Below, piece by piece: positions 32,659 through 41,402 of a stretch of DNA of 64,000 nt (position 1 is the first letter of the stretch; each line of letters begins with the position of its first letter). The notes under the pieces were generated by a model. It had not been told where the DNA came from. It did no database searches and saw only the letters and a program-made list of their open reading frames with translations. The stretch is from Vallitalea okinawensis (GTDB taxonomy: Bacteria > Bacillota > Clostridia > Lachnospirales > PQDH01). The stretch is from the NCBI RefSeq assembly GCF_002964605.1, contig NZ_PQDH01000002.1, positions 477,090 to 541,089 on the forward strand, written 5' to 3'. The position numbers and the translations under genes were made by a program.

Positions 32659-33720
32659 TTAGCAAATAAACTCATCTATTAATCTTCTATTTTCATATAA
32701 CGCACAACCACCTTCTGCTTCTGTTAACAGATGATGATTTTCTCTTATTTTTTGGAGCATTCTAGATTTTAATGCAACTTTCAAAGATACCTCTTTTAAA
32801 CTCACATCAGAAATTGGAGCAAAAGGGCACGCCTCTAAATTACCAGTACTACTTATATGTAAAAACCCTCTACCTGCCGCTAAACATCCACCAAAGTATT
32901 CCTCGTCTCCCGGTAAAGGAATAGCTAACATAGAGTAGTTTTTACTCATCGTTTTCATCTGTGTAATCAAATCTTCTTTTTGTTTTAGACTTAGACATAA
33001 CTCTTTATCGCCATTACAGGGTACATACTCGATAAAGAATACTGCTCTACAACCTCTTTTTTCTAGATTGCATAGATAAGTATCATTAATAACCATGTCA
33101 AAATTCTGACTGGTTAATGTAATTGAAGAACCAAATACTATTTTGTTTTCATCAAGCTTCTCCATAACTGACATAACATTATTGTATACACCTTTACCAC
33201 GTCTTGCATCTGTAGCTTCTTCATCACCTTCTAAACTGAATGCTAATACTAAGTTTTTAATGTTTTTCAATTGTTCTATTTTTTTATCATCAACTAGCAG
33301 TCCATTTGTAAACATGACAAAGAGTGTATCAGAATATTTTTTAGGAATATCTAAAATGTTTTTCTTAATTAGTGGCTCCCCACCAGCTATCATGACAATA
33401 CTTACACCTAAATCGATTCCTTCTTGGACTATACGATCTATATCTTCTACAGTCATTTCATCTTCTTTGACTCTATTCTGAGTACAAGCATAACAACCTG
33501 CACAGGTTAAGTTACAATCATTTGTAACACTCGTAATCAGTATTGGTGGTACAGTAAGATCATCACTTTCTACTAGTTCAGTTCTTATTTTTTCTTGTCG
33601 CTTCAGTTTTGCAGCAACTTTTGCGTATGCTTTTAAATAATTAGATCTACCTGCTAAAAATTTTCTATTCTCCATTAAATTTTTACTTATTGCATTGTTA
33701 AACAGTTTTATACCATCCAT
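32659..33720 (-). CDS. Radical SAM protein of the redox operon
   Basis: 353 residues. The radical SAM 4Fe-4S motif is C69-x3-C73-x2-C76 ('CNLTCAGC') with an extra Cys at 79. 'IAGGEPLI' is the SAM-binding GGE motif. The C-terminal part, with 'GCLAAGRGFLHISSTGNLEACPFAP' split over its Cys residues, resembles a SPASM-like domain for extra clusters. AAAGGAGG precedes the ATG. It follows an EFR1-type flavodoxin-ferredoxin gene and a 2Fe-2S ferredoxin gene, which could supply its electrons. It lacks the features expected of a sulfatase-maturing enzyme, and no precursor peptide is seen nearby, so the substrate is unknown. Confidence 0.82.
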   Translation of the reverse strand: MDGIKLFNNAISKNLMENRKFLAGRSNYLKAYAKVAAKLKRQEKIRTELVESDDLTVPPILITSVTNDCNLTCAGCYACTQNRVKEDEMTVEDIDRIVQEGIDLGVSIVMIAGGEPLIKKNILDIPKKYSDTLFVMFTNGLLVDDKKIEQLKNIKNLVLAFSLEGDEEATDARRGKGVYNNVMSVMEKLDENKIVFGSSITLTSQNFDMVINDTYLCNLEKRGCRAVFFIEYVPCNGDKELCLSLKQKEDLITQMKTMSKNYSMLAIPLPGDEEYFGGCLAAGRGFLHISSTGNLEACPFAPISDVSLKEVSLKVALKSRMLQKIRENHHLLTEAEGGCALYENRRLIDEFIC

Positions 33721-33753
33721 TTAATCTGCCTCCTTTTATAATGCTCGATTAAA

Positions 33754-34008
33754 CTATACTTCTAACTTTAGCCTACCAGAAAATTGAGTTTGACACGCTA
33801 ATCTATAACCTTCTTTTATACCCGATTGCCCTATTTTTTTAATTTCTTTTTCTGTCGGTCGAGATACATTGCCATCTATTACTTTTACTAAACATCTACC
33901 ACATATCCCTCTTTTACAGAATGATTTAATTTTTATGTTTTGCTCTTTAGCAATTTTTAATATAGTCTCTCTATTATTACTTGTTAACGTCACAACATTA
34001 CCTTTCAT
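33754..34008 (-). CDS. 2Fe-2S ferredoxin
   Basis: 84 residues, a single plant-type 2Fe-2S domain with ligands C31, C36, C39 and C72 ('CKRGICGRC' and 'LACQTQF'). AGGAGG precedes the ATG. It lies between the EFR1-type and radical SAM genes with short gaps and is a likely electron carrier between them. Confidence 0.9.
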   Translation of the reverse strand: MKGNVVTLTSNNRETILKIAKEQNIKIKSFCKRGICGRCLVKVIDGNVSRPTEKEIKKIGQSGIKEGYRLACQTQFSGRLKLEV

Positions 34009-34096
34009 CTTCTTGCCTCCTAATATATTTATATTTTAGCATAATTATTAATGATTTATATAAATTTTATAAATTCAGTTATAAGTAAAACTTATT

Positions 34097-34921
34097 TTAA
34101 ATATATACTTTTGGTTCTTTTCTTCTATCACGATACTGCACAACATTATTAACAGATTTAATCATCGTTTGACTTGCTGATTTTATAGCCTTTTTGGGGC
34201 ATACATTAGCACATCCATAACATCCAATACACTTGCTTCTATCAAATTCAATCTCATCATTTAACGTAATAGCTTCTACAGGACAGTGTTTAACACATTT
34301 ACGACATTTTATACAAGCATCTGATACAGATAACTCATTCATGGAGTAAGGAAGTTTTCCTCCTATTCCAGGTGCTGCAGATATGAGAGCACATTTAATA
34401 GTAGAGAATGTCCCTTCATCAGGCCAGTCGATTTTAAGTTTAGTATTAAAGCTATAATCTTTTCTAACAACAACCTTTCTATATATATCTTCACCAAACT
34501 TAATTTGTACTTTTTCATCCTTTACATCAGGTCTACCTGTAGCAACCTTTGATGTGAATGAATATTGACCTATAAAGCCTCCTCCTGCTACCATTTTAAA
34601 ACCTCTTGCTTCCATTGCCTTTTTTAGTACAATAAGACCTTTACCAAAGTAACCATTACCACATGTAACTGCCCCCACAAATGGAGTATCATTACCATTT
34701 AATGAGCTAATAATCTCACTTGGAAGACCAAATAGTTTACTGGCTGTAGGCATACCAATTATGATTAAATCATTCTTTGTAAAGTTATAGGTTTTTTCTC
34801 TATTCTCTCGTCTTAACATGTCATGTTCTATAACTTCAACATTCTTAATTCCTTTTGCAATATTCTTCACTGTTTTTTTTGTAGTTCCACCTGGACTAAA
34901 ATAAACTAAATGAACTTTCAT
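34097..34921 (-). CDS. EFR1-type flavodoxin-ferredoxin fusion protein
   Basis: About 274 residues. The N-terminal flavodoxin-like domain (about 1-165) has the phosphate loop 'YFSPGGTTKK' and 'IIGMPTASKLFG'. The C-terminal part has two 4Fe-4S motifs: 'CIKCRKCVKHCPVEAI' and 'CIGCYGCANVCPKKAI'. EFR1-family proteins of clostridia are putative electron carriers with no settled role. ATG at 34921 is preferred as it begins the flavodoxin fold and has GAGGCGA upstream; an ATG at 34975 has none. It is the first gene of the operon behind the promoter at 35020-35048. Confidence 0.85.
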   Translation of the reverse strand: MKVHLVYFSPGGTTKKTVKNIAKGIKNVEVIEHDMLRRENREKTYNFTKNDLIIIGMPTASKLFGLPSEIISSLNGNDTPFVGAVTCGNGYFGKGLIVLKKAMEARGFKMVAGGGFIGQYSFTSKVATGRPDVKDEKVQIKFGEDIYRKVVVRKDYSFNTKLKIDWPDEGTFSTIKCALISAAPGIGGKLPYSMNELSVSDACIKCRKCVKHCPVEAITLNDEIEFDRSKCIGCYGCANVCPKKAIKSASQTMIKSVNNVVQYRDRRKEPKVYI

Positions 34922-34990
34922 ACAATCGCCTCTTTCATTTATGGTTGCATTGACTAGGAGAATCTTATTATTCATATAGAATTATTAATT

Positions 34991-35053
34991 CAAGGATTTA
35001 TCATCCAAGGATTACAAATATGATACCATACACGTAATTATATATCAAGGATT
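34991..35053 (-). promoter_or_regulatory. Redox operon promoter with three AATCCTTG direct repeats
   Basis: On the minus strand, TTGATA (35043-35048) and TATCAT (35020-35025) are 17 bp apart. The octamer CAAGGATT (plus strand) occurs at 34991, 35006 and 35046: one copy overlaps the -35 box and two follow the -10 box. This is a plausible operator for the MarR protein at the end of the operon. Confidence 0.6.
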
Positions 35054-35112
35054 ATATTTTTGTAATAATCACATATTTTTCTACCTTTCAATATTTAATT
35101 GTGATATATGTA

Positions 35113-35162
35113 AAGAGGAGAATAGGCATTCTAATCTACTTTAGAATGCCTATTCTCCTCTT
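35113..35162 (-). terminator. Long hairpin after the sulfatase gene
   Basis: A perfect 22-bp stem (35113-35134 with 35141-35162) and a 6-base loop. The T run after it on the minus strand is short; the stem length makes termination likely. Confidence 0.7.
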
Positions 35163-35222
35163 ATTTTGAATCATTACAATACCAATATACTATTGTTATT
35201 TTGTTATATATTTTAGAAACCT

Positions 35223-36686
35223 TTAAGCTATATCTTTAGTCCTTTCTTTCCAATTCTTAATTCTTAGTTTGAGATCATCAATTACCGATCTATATTCTGT
35301 ATTTTTCACGAGATTATTCATTTCGTAAGGATCTTCATTAAGGTTGTACAATTCGTCATCTCCAATTGTACTCCAACTGTATTTCCATCCTTCAGGTGTG
35401 ATAATAGTCCTTACAGGGTCACCTAAGGATTTAACAATTTGATCTCTTTCTCCTACTTTAAGAGAAGATTTTGGGACCTTTGCACCACCAACAACATCAC
35501 CAAAGCCACCATTCATGCCATTCCATTCAATAAATACATCTTTCTCAACAAGCTCACCCTGTTCTTTTAGAAATGGTATAAGGCTATATCCTTGCATAGT
35601 ATTTGGTATATCTTGTTCCATAGCATCTAATATGGATGGAACTAGGTCTATCTGACTTACAGGTTCGATAATTTTTTTACCATTGTTTTCAAGTCCAGGT
35701 ATTCTCATTAATAAAGGTACTTTCACTGCTTCTTCAAACATAGTACATTTAGCCGTTAATTGATGTGAACCCATCATATCACCATGATCACTTGTATAAA
35801 TAATAATTGTATCTTCTAATAAGTTAAGTTCTTCTACCTTGTCAAGTATTCTACCTAGGTGAGTATCTACCAGACTTACCAAGCCCCAATAATTTGATAT
35901 TAATTTTTTCCAGTCACCTTCAGTTTTTAAACTTAACCCACTGTGCCCATTATCGTATAATGCTTGTTTAAAGGCAAGTAATTTAAGTGGATGATCATCT
36001 CCTAGTTCATGATGAAAATTTGGTGGAAGCTCAATATCCTCTAAACTATACTGATCATCTCTACAGCTAAAATAGGGCATATGTGGTTCAAAGAAATTGA
36101 CATATAGGATAAATGGATTACTATCATTTTTTTCTAAAAAATCTATTGCTTCATTAGCGAGATAAGCAGGTTTACTCAACTGTTCTGGAAGTCTTGCTGA
36201 AAATTGCCTACTAAAGTACCCCTTATTTTTAACATCTGGTTTCATTCCCTGCTCAATAAGGAAGTTATTATAACTGCTTACCTTACTTTTATCTTTACCT
36301 TCAGAATAATACTGGTTATATGTATCTTCAATACTTTTCCACTCATCAAATCCATGTTGATTAAACACTTCATCTCCTAGATGCCATTTACCATAATAAG
36401 CTTTTCTATAAGACGATAAATCACCCATTTCAGTTAAACAAGGGGTTTCATGCTGTAAAGGAATATTATTCTCTGTACACCCATTCGTATGTGGGTATAA
36501 ACCGGTCATTAATGTTGATCTTGATGGTGTACATACTGGTTGTGTTACATAAGCTTTCTCAAAGATAAAACTTTCTTCTGCAAGTCTATCCATATTAGGT
36601 GTTTTAATCTTACTATTACCATAGCATTTCATGGTATTAACCGCCTGTTCATCTGTAAATATAAATAATAAGTTCTTTTTCTTCAC
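35223..36686 (-). CDS. Cys-type sulfatase, cytoplasmic
   Basis: About 487 residues of an alkaline-phosphatase-fold sulfatase. The active-site motif 'CTPSR' starts at C52, which must be oxidised to formylglycine; 'FTDEQ' near residue 10 and 'YTSDHGDMMG' supply metal ligands. Other family marks are 'YGKWHLGD' and 'FFEPHMPY'. There is no signal peptide, so it should act on an imported sulfated compound. GTG at 36686 is preferred because AAAGGTAGG lies about 7 bp upstream; the TTG at 36710 precedes that site. The divergent AraC gene is the likely regulator. Arylsulfatase and sulfated-sugar sulfatase are both possible. Confidence 0.87.
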   Translation of the reverse strand: MKKKNLLFIFTDEQAVNTMKCYGNSKIKTPNMDRLAEESFIFEKAYVTQPVCTPSRSTLMTGLYPHTNGCTENNIPLQHETPCLTEMGDLSSYRKAYYGKWHLGDEVFNQHGFDEWKSIEDTYNQYYSEGKDKSKVSSYNNFLIEQGMKPDVKNKGYFSRQFSARLPEQLSKPAYLANEAIDFLEKNDSNPFILYVNFFEPHMPYFSCRDDQYSLEDIELPPNFHHELGDDHPLKLLAFKQALYDNGHSGLSLKTEGDWKKLISNYWGLVSLVDTHLGRILDKVEELNLLEDTIIIYTSDHGDMMGSHQLTAKCTMFEEAVKVPLLMRIPGLENNGKKIIEPVSQIDLVPSILDAMEQDIPNTMQGYSLIPFLKEQGELVEKDVFIEWNGMNGGFGDVVGGAKVPKSSLKVGERDQIVKSLGDPVRTIITPEGWKYSWSTIGDDELYNLNEDPYEMNNLVKNTEYRSVIDDLKLRIKNWKERTKDIA

Positions 36687-36824
36687 TGTAAAACCTACCT
36701 TTCTTCTCAATCAGTCTATTCATATTACTTGTATTACAGTATAATGATATCAAGAATGATTATTCAATTACTCACACATCTTACTTAATATATAATAAAT
36801 CTTATTATTTGAGGAGGTAAAAGA

Positions 36825-37694
36825 ATGGTCCTCGATGAAAGTTATATTTATACTTTTGATAAAAATAATTATTTAATGAAAGTTATGCATGAATGCATAC
36901 AACAGAAGGACATCCCGTATAGAAGTACATCAACACATTGCTTCCGCATTATACTCATACAAGATGGTGAAGGTTCTGTAGTAATTAATAATGATAGATT
37001 GGACATTATAAAAAATGATATTCTTGTACTTAACAACACTGAAAGTTATAAGATTAATTCTTTAACGAATAAAGAATTGTCCATATTTACGCTGGTATTT
37101 GAACCATCTTTCGTAAGTTCCTTAGATAATTATTCCTTTGACTTAAAATATCTTAAAGTTTTCATAGATCGTAACAATGATTTTAAGAATCTAGTTTGCC
37201 GCGATAATACTGCTACAAAAAAAGTACTCTTTTTGATATTAGAAATCGAAAAAGAGTTCCACAATAAAAACAAAAATTATAAATTAATGTCCAAAGTACA
37301 TCTGCTACATATACTTGTTCTCTTATCTCGATATTATCATTACATCAATAGAATGCCTCAACAAAATCCATTTACTAAAGAGAAAATTCTTAGTGTCTGC
37401 AAGGTAATTAACTATATGAATGAGAATATTGCAAGTTCTATTTCCTTATCTGAACTAACTCAGTTAAGTAATATGAGTCAATCCAACTTTGCAAAAGCAT
37501 TTAAGGAGTTAAATGGGATACCACCGATGGAATATTTGAAAAGGAAACGTATTTCTTATGGCATTCAACTTTTAACAAATACTGATAGAACAGTACTGGA
37601 TATTGCCTTATCATGCGGATATAACAACACTTCCAATTTTAATAGAACTTTTAAACAACTTGTTGGAAAAACTCCAAGAGAACTTAGAAAGTGA
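36825..37694 (+). CDS. AraC-family regulator beside the sulfatase gene
   Basis: 289 residues: a cupin-like N-terminal sensor (about 25-105) and a C-terminal AraC domain (about 190-289) with 'ISLSELTQLSNMSQSNFAKA' and 'TVLDIALSCGYNNTSNFNRT'. GAGGAGG precedes the ATG. It is divergent from the sulfatase across 138 bp, so it probably activates that gene. Confidence 0.9.
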   Translation: MVLDESYIYTFDKNNYLMKVMHECIQQKDIPYRSTSTHCFRIILIQDGEGSVVINNDRLDIIKNDILVLNNTESYKINSLTNKELSIFTLVFEPSFVSSLDNYSFDLKYLKVFIDRNNDFKNLVCRDNTATKKVLFLILEIEKEFHNKNKNYKLMSKVHLLHILVLLSRYYHYINRMPQQNPFTKEKILSVCKVINYMNENIASSISLSELTQLSNMSQSNFAKAFKELNGIPPMEYLKRKRISYGIQLLTNTDRTVLDIALSCGYNNTSNFNRTFKQLVGKTPRELRK

Positions 37695-37703
37695 TACATG
37701 AAT

Positions 37704-37741
37704 AAGCAGCCAATAATATTATTAATCATTGGCTGCTTTAT
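37704..37741. terminator. Terminator after the AraC gene
   Basis: AAGCAGCCAAT (37704-37714) pairs with ATTGGCTGCTT (37728-37738), followed by a short T-rich stretch. Confidence 0.8.
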
Positions 37742-37813
37742 CTTACTCAATAATTATCATAACACCATAGAAACCTTTGTAAAACTTCCATTTCTACTGG
37801 TTATCACCCCTCT

Positions 37814-38668
37814 TTATCCTAGCCACTTATACATTTCTACTTGGCTGATTGGATCTTTTTTCATCCGATAATGATTAGCAAAAGTATGTATTTGAGAGTT
37901 ATTCGAATAGGTTAATCGTAAGACTTTTGGTTTTATCTCTGTAATGATTTTATTTAATAAAGCTTTAGCATATCCCTTATTTCGATATTCAGGATGTACC
38001 CATAGATAGAATATACGAGTGTTAGTAGCGGTAATACCTGCAACAATGTTCCCATTATCTTTTACTCCATAATAATGACAATCCAAATGTTTAAAATAAA
38101 CAAATTCTCCTTGCCATGGTAAATGAGATAAATCTATTTTTCTTAACTCATAAATATCATCGAAGGTCATCATCTTAACTTTTTTCTCAAGAGAGTTATC
38201 ATCTATTTTCAAAGGATTCTTACCTTTTAAATCCCATGAACGATAAGTTAAATTGTATACCTTTTCAAATCCCATTTTTTTATAAAACCCTATTGCTCGA
38301 TCATTGCCATCAATGACTTCCAGAAATAATTGCTTACATTCAATTTCTATACCAGCCTTTTCATGTAACTCCATCAATGTCTTTGCCAACCCTGTTCCTC
38401 TTTCTTTAGGAATTAGTGCCATTGCTCCACATCGTAGAGTTTTGAAATTCTCGCCTGTTTTAATACCACCTAAAATAATACCAACTGGTTTATCTTCTCT
38501 GAAAGCTATATACGATAATTCTCTATCATTACCTTCTGCTCCAAAGAATCTGTTTATAAACGAGATCTCATCCATTTTGACCTGAATCATGTAATCCGCA
38601 AAACCCTCTGTAAAAGCTTTAAATATTTGTGTATCTGATACTTCTGAGCATTTTTTAATTAAGTACAT
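37814..38668 (-). CDS. GNAT-family N-acetyltransferase, tandem domains
   Basis: 284 residues with two GNAT folds. The first (about 1-145) carries the acetyl-CoA loop 'IPKERGTGLAKTLMELH' and the end 'AIGFYKKMGFEKVYNLTYRS'. The second (about 155-284) has 'WVHPEYRNKGYAKALLNKII'. GGAGAGG precedes the ATG. It appears monocistronic. The acceptor substrate cannot be read from the sequence. Confidence 0.88.
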   Translation of the reverse strand: MYLIKKCSEVSDTQIFKAFTEGFADYMIQVKMDEISFINRFFGAEGNDRELSYIAFREDKPVGIILGGIKTGENFKTLRCGAMALIPKERGTGLAKTLMELHEKAGIEIECKQLFLEVIDGNDRAIGFYKKMGFEKVYNLTYRSWDLKGKNPLKIDDNSLEKKVKMMTFDDIYELRKIDLSHLPWQGEFVYFKHLDCHYYGVKDNGNIVAGITATNTRIFYLWVHPEYRNKGYAKALLNKIITEIKPKVLRLTYSNNSQIHTFANHYRMKKDPISQVEMYKWLG

Positions 38669-38822
38669 CTAACCTCTCCTCTAAAACCATTAACAATTTA
38701 TATAATTATTGTAATTATATCACAAACAAATACAAAAGTATCTACGGCTCTAAAGATAATAGTTTGTCCATAAGGTTTTATTTTTGAATCTATTGAATAT
38801 ACTCTTAACGGAGGTGTTTCAA

Positions 38823-39179
38823 ATGGTAACTTTTATTAAGGATCATGATCTCAGAAATATTAAGCATAAACTTTTATTACTATATCTTCTTAATGTGACA
38901 GATATAGTTTTTACCCTACTACTTATTAATTCAGGGTTTTATCGTGAAGTAAATCCAATAATGAATCAATTTATCTCTTATGAATTGTTTAGCATTCTAT
39001 TAAAGGTTATTTTACCTGCAGGTCTATTGCTATATATATCACTTAGAATAAGAAAAGCTACTGAACATCAATTAAGACTATCTAATATCCTCATTAATCT
39101 AATTACTTCTATTTATGTCATCATTAATATTTTACATTTAATCTGGTTTTGTTTATTAGGGGTAAGTTTAATATTTTGA
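38823..39179 (+). CDS. Small membrane protein, DUF5658-like
   Basis: About 118 residues with three or four membrane helices: 'LLLLYLLNVTDIVFTLLLI', 'LFSILLKVILPAGLLLYISL' and 'IYVIINILHLIWFCLLGVSL'. The motif 'NVTDIVFTLLLINSGFYREVNPIM' split over its N-D and E-x-N-P parts is the DUF5658 hallmark. ATG at 38823 follows GGAGGTG. Function unknown; a terminator follows at once. Confidence 0.7.
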   Translation: MVTFIKDHDLRNIKHKLLLLYLLNVTDIVFTLLLINSGFYREVNPIMNQFISYELFSILLKVILPAGLLLYISLRIRKATEHQLRLSNILINLITSIYVIINILHLIWFCLLGVSLIF

Positions 39180-39186
39180 TAAGGTT

Positions 39187-39212
39187 AATCACAATCGAAC
39201 CTGTGATTTTTT
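39187..39212 (+). terminator. Terminator after the DUF5658-like gene
   Basis: AATCACA (39187-39193) pairs with TGTGATT (39202-39208), followed by a T run. Confidence 0.7.
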
Positions 39213-39243
39213 AAATTTTATCACTTTAAATCGATAAATTATC

Positions 39244-39272
39244 TTGAAATATTCTGTAAATAACTATATAAT
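39244..39272 (+). promoter_or_regulatory. Promoter of the DAHP synthase gene
   Basis: TTGAAA (39244-39249) and TATAAT (39267-39272) with a 17-bp spacer. No T-box or other leader structure was recognised in the short leader. Confidence 0.65.
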
Positions 39273-39317
39273 GCTATATAATACATTTGCACACATTACA
39301 TAAAAGGAATGATTAAA

Positions 39318-40346
39318 ATGAGTTTGAAGCTTATACAAGAAATCCCTTCCCCACAAACAATTTTCAATGAGCTGCCAATGCCTAAAAATTTAAAACGCAT
39401 TAAAGATCATCGTGATAGCATAATCAAAGATGTCTTTACAGGTAAAAGTGATAAATTTGTCTTAATTATAGGGCCTTGTTCTGCTGATAATGAGGATGCA
39501 GTATGTGAATATATCAGTAGGCTTGGTAAGATTCAGGAAAAAGTAGAAGATAAGATAGTCATTGTACCAAGAGTTTACACCAATAAACCACGCACCACAG
39601 GTGAAGGCTATAAGGGAATGGTCCATCAACCAAGTCCTACAAAAAAATCCGATATGTTCAAAGGTATCATTGCTATGAGAAAAATGCATATTAGAGCCAT
39701 CAATGAATCTCATTTAACTTGTGCTGATGAGATGCTCTATCCTGAAAACTATGCTTATCTTGATGATATTTTAAGCTATGTTGCAATTGGTGCCAGATCC
39801 GTTGAAAATCAACAACATCGTTTAACCGTTAGTGGTCTAGAAATACCTGTCGGTATGAAAAATGCTACTAGTGGTGACATTACCGTCATGCTCAATGCTA
39901 TTAAAGCTGCTCAAATAGAGCATACTTTTATTTTTAGAGGCTGGGAAGTAGAAACCGATGGTAATCCTCTTGCGCATGCTATTCTTCGTGGTGCAGTTAA
40001 TCGCTATGGAAGAAACATAGCCAATTATCACTATGAGGATATCATTGATTTACTTACTGAGTATGATAAAATGAACTTAAAAAATCCAGCTATTATCATT
40101 GACACAAATCACGCTAATTCAAATAAGCAATATATGAGGCAACCCAAAATAGCTCTTGAGACTATCTATAACATGTTCTATGATGATGATGTCAAACGAC
40201 ATGTCAAAGGTTTAATGATTGAAAGTTATCTTGTTGGTGGAAGACAAAACGTAGGCGATGGTGTTTATGGACAATCCATCACAGATCCTTGTATTGGATG
40301 GGAAGACACCGAGAGATTGATATTTAATATTGCAGATAAACTATAA
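39318..40346 (+). CDS. 3-deoxy-7-phosphoheptulonate (DAHP) synthase, class I AroF/AroG type
   Basis: About 342 residues, near the usual length of the E. coli-type enzymes that join phosphoenolpyruvate and erythrose 4-phosphate in the first step of aromatic amino acid synthesis. Family motifs: 'LIIGPCSADNEDA', 'VPRVYTNKPRTTGEGYKG' and 'DTNHANSNKQ', which carry substrate-phosphate and metal ligands, and 'MIESYLVGGRQ'. ATG at 39318 is preferred with AAAGGA 10 bp upstream; the ATG at 39309 is nearly on top of that site. It is a single-gene unit, apart from other shikimate genes. Confidence 0.93.
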   Translation: MSLKLIQEIPSPQTIFNELPMPKNLKRIKDHRDSIIKDVFTGKSDKFVLIIGPCSADNEDAVCEYISRLGKIQEKVEDKIVIVPRVYTNKPRTTGEGYKGMVHQPSPTKKSDMFKGIIAMRKMHIRAINESHLTCADEMLYPENYAYLDDILSYVAIGARSVENQQHRLTVSGLEIPVGMKNATSGDITVMLNAIKAAQIEHTFIFRGWEVETDGNPLAHAILRGAVNRYGRNIANYHYEDIIDLLTEYDKMNLKNPAIIIDTNHANSNKQYMRQPKIALETIYNMFYDDDVKRHVKGLMIESYLVGGRQNVGDGVYGQSITDPCIGWEDTERLIFNIADKL

Positions 40347-40481
40347 TATCTCATACATTGTACGCACACATAAATTCTAGTAATTAAAATAACACAAAAA
40401 TAATTTCATTTTATGGTAATTATAGATTCTTTATGGTATATTTATTGTAATACATTAACCCCTTTTTGGAAGGAGTCTATA

Positions 40482-41342
40482 ATGAAATGTACACTGGTCA
40501 ACCACAAATTAGTGCAAAAAAGTGATGCTTTAGTACCTTGGTGGAGCTTTGGTAAAACAGCCTTAGCTACGTGTGTATTGAAATTAGTTGAAGAAAATCA
40601 ATTATCTTTGAGCAAACATTATTTTGGACAAGCTGGAACACTGGAGCAAGTTCTCCGCCATGAAAGTGGTCTTAAAGATTATTATTGTAAAGCATACCTT
40701 GAAGCTGTTGAAAGAAATGAAATACCTTGGACTTTTGATGTACTTCTTGAGAAAACAAATAGTCAAATACTATTGGGTCCAGCTGGCAAACAATTTCATT
40801 ATTCTAATATCGGATATTATTATATTCGAAGGCTCGTAGAAAATACTATGGATATGCCTTTAGAGAAAGCACTCTACGCTTTAATTTTTGATGAATTAAA
40901 GATTAAAGATGTTTTTGTAGCGATAAACCCAGAAGATTTAAAGGTTTGTACCCAAGGCATAAAAAAAGAATATCATCCCAGTTGGTTATACCATGGCATG
41001 ATCATTGGTTCACTGAATAGTGCTTGTATCTTTTTAGATTATTTGGCTTCAGGGAAAATTATTTCTTCTGATATGTTAGAGCATATGAAGGATGCTTACA
41101 TGATACCATTTGATATCGGTAATAGACCTTGGCAGAAACCGGGCTATGGATTAGGCTTGATGATTGATGCAGTTGAAGGAAGGTTTCATTCCTTTGGTCA
41201 TACAGGTTCAGGTCCTGGTAGTACAATTGCGGTTTACCATTTCCCAAATGTAAACAGTGGTATGACGGTAGCTGCAACCTCCGAAAGTTCTGATCAAAGT
41301 ATCGTTGAAAACAAGGTTACTAATCTAATCAAAATTCATTAG
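40482..41342 (+). CDS. Serine hydrolase of the beta-lactamase/penicillin-binding family
   Basis: About 286 residues. Class C-like catalytic motifs: S22-F-G-K25 (SxxK), Y107-S-N109 (YxN) and 'GHTGSGPGS' (the KTG-like motif, here HTG). No signal peptide is present, so a cytoplasmic esterase or peptidase is more likely than a beta-lactamase. ATG at 40482 follows GGAAGGAG; the ATG at 40413 has no ribosome site. Confidence 0.8.
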   Translation: MKCTLVNHKLVQKSDALVPWWSFGKTALATCVLKLVEENQLSLSKHYFGQAGTLEQVLRHESGLKDYYCKAYLEAVERNEIPWTFDVLLEKTNSQILLGPAGKQFHYSNIGYYYIRRLVENTMDMPLEKALYALIFDELKIKDVFVAINPEDLKVCTQGIKKEYHPSWLYHGMIIGSLNSACIFLDYLASGKIISSDMLEHMKDAYMIPFDIGNRPWQKPGYGLGLMIDAVEGRFHSFGHTGSGPGSTIAVYHFPNVNSGMTVAATSESSDQSIVENKVTNLIKIH

Positions 41343-41351
41343 AATATTAAA

Positions 41352-41400
41352 ATAGCCTCAAATGCCTATCTCTATCACCACAGATTGCATTTGAGGCTAT
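41352..41400. terminator. Bidirectional terminator, serine hydrolase / GPH transporter
   Basis: ATAGCCTCAAATGC (41352-41365) pairs with GCATTTGAGGCTAT (41387-41400). Confidence 0.8.
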
Positions 41401-41402
41401 CT

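Noticed and set aside
32659..33720. Radical SAM protein as the maturase of the sulfatase at 35223-36686
   Set aside because: Cluster motif context and C-terminal Cys pattern do not fit that family by eye, the genes are on separate transcripts, and it is tied to redox genes instead.
39180..39317. T-box leader before DAHP synthase
   Set aside because: The leader between promoter and start is only about 40 bases; the hairpin seen at 39187-39212 is the terminator of the previous gene.
40482..41342. Serine hydrolase as an antibiotic-resistance beta-lactamase
   Set aside because: There is no signal peptide, the third motif is HTG, and there is no linked regulator; a cytoplasmic esterase or peptidase fits better.
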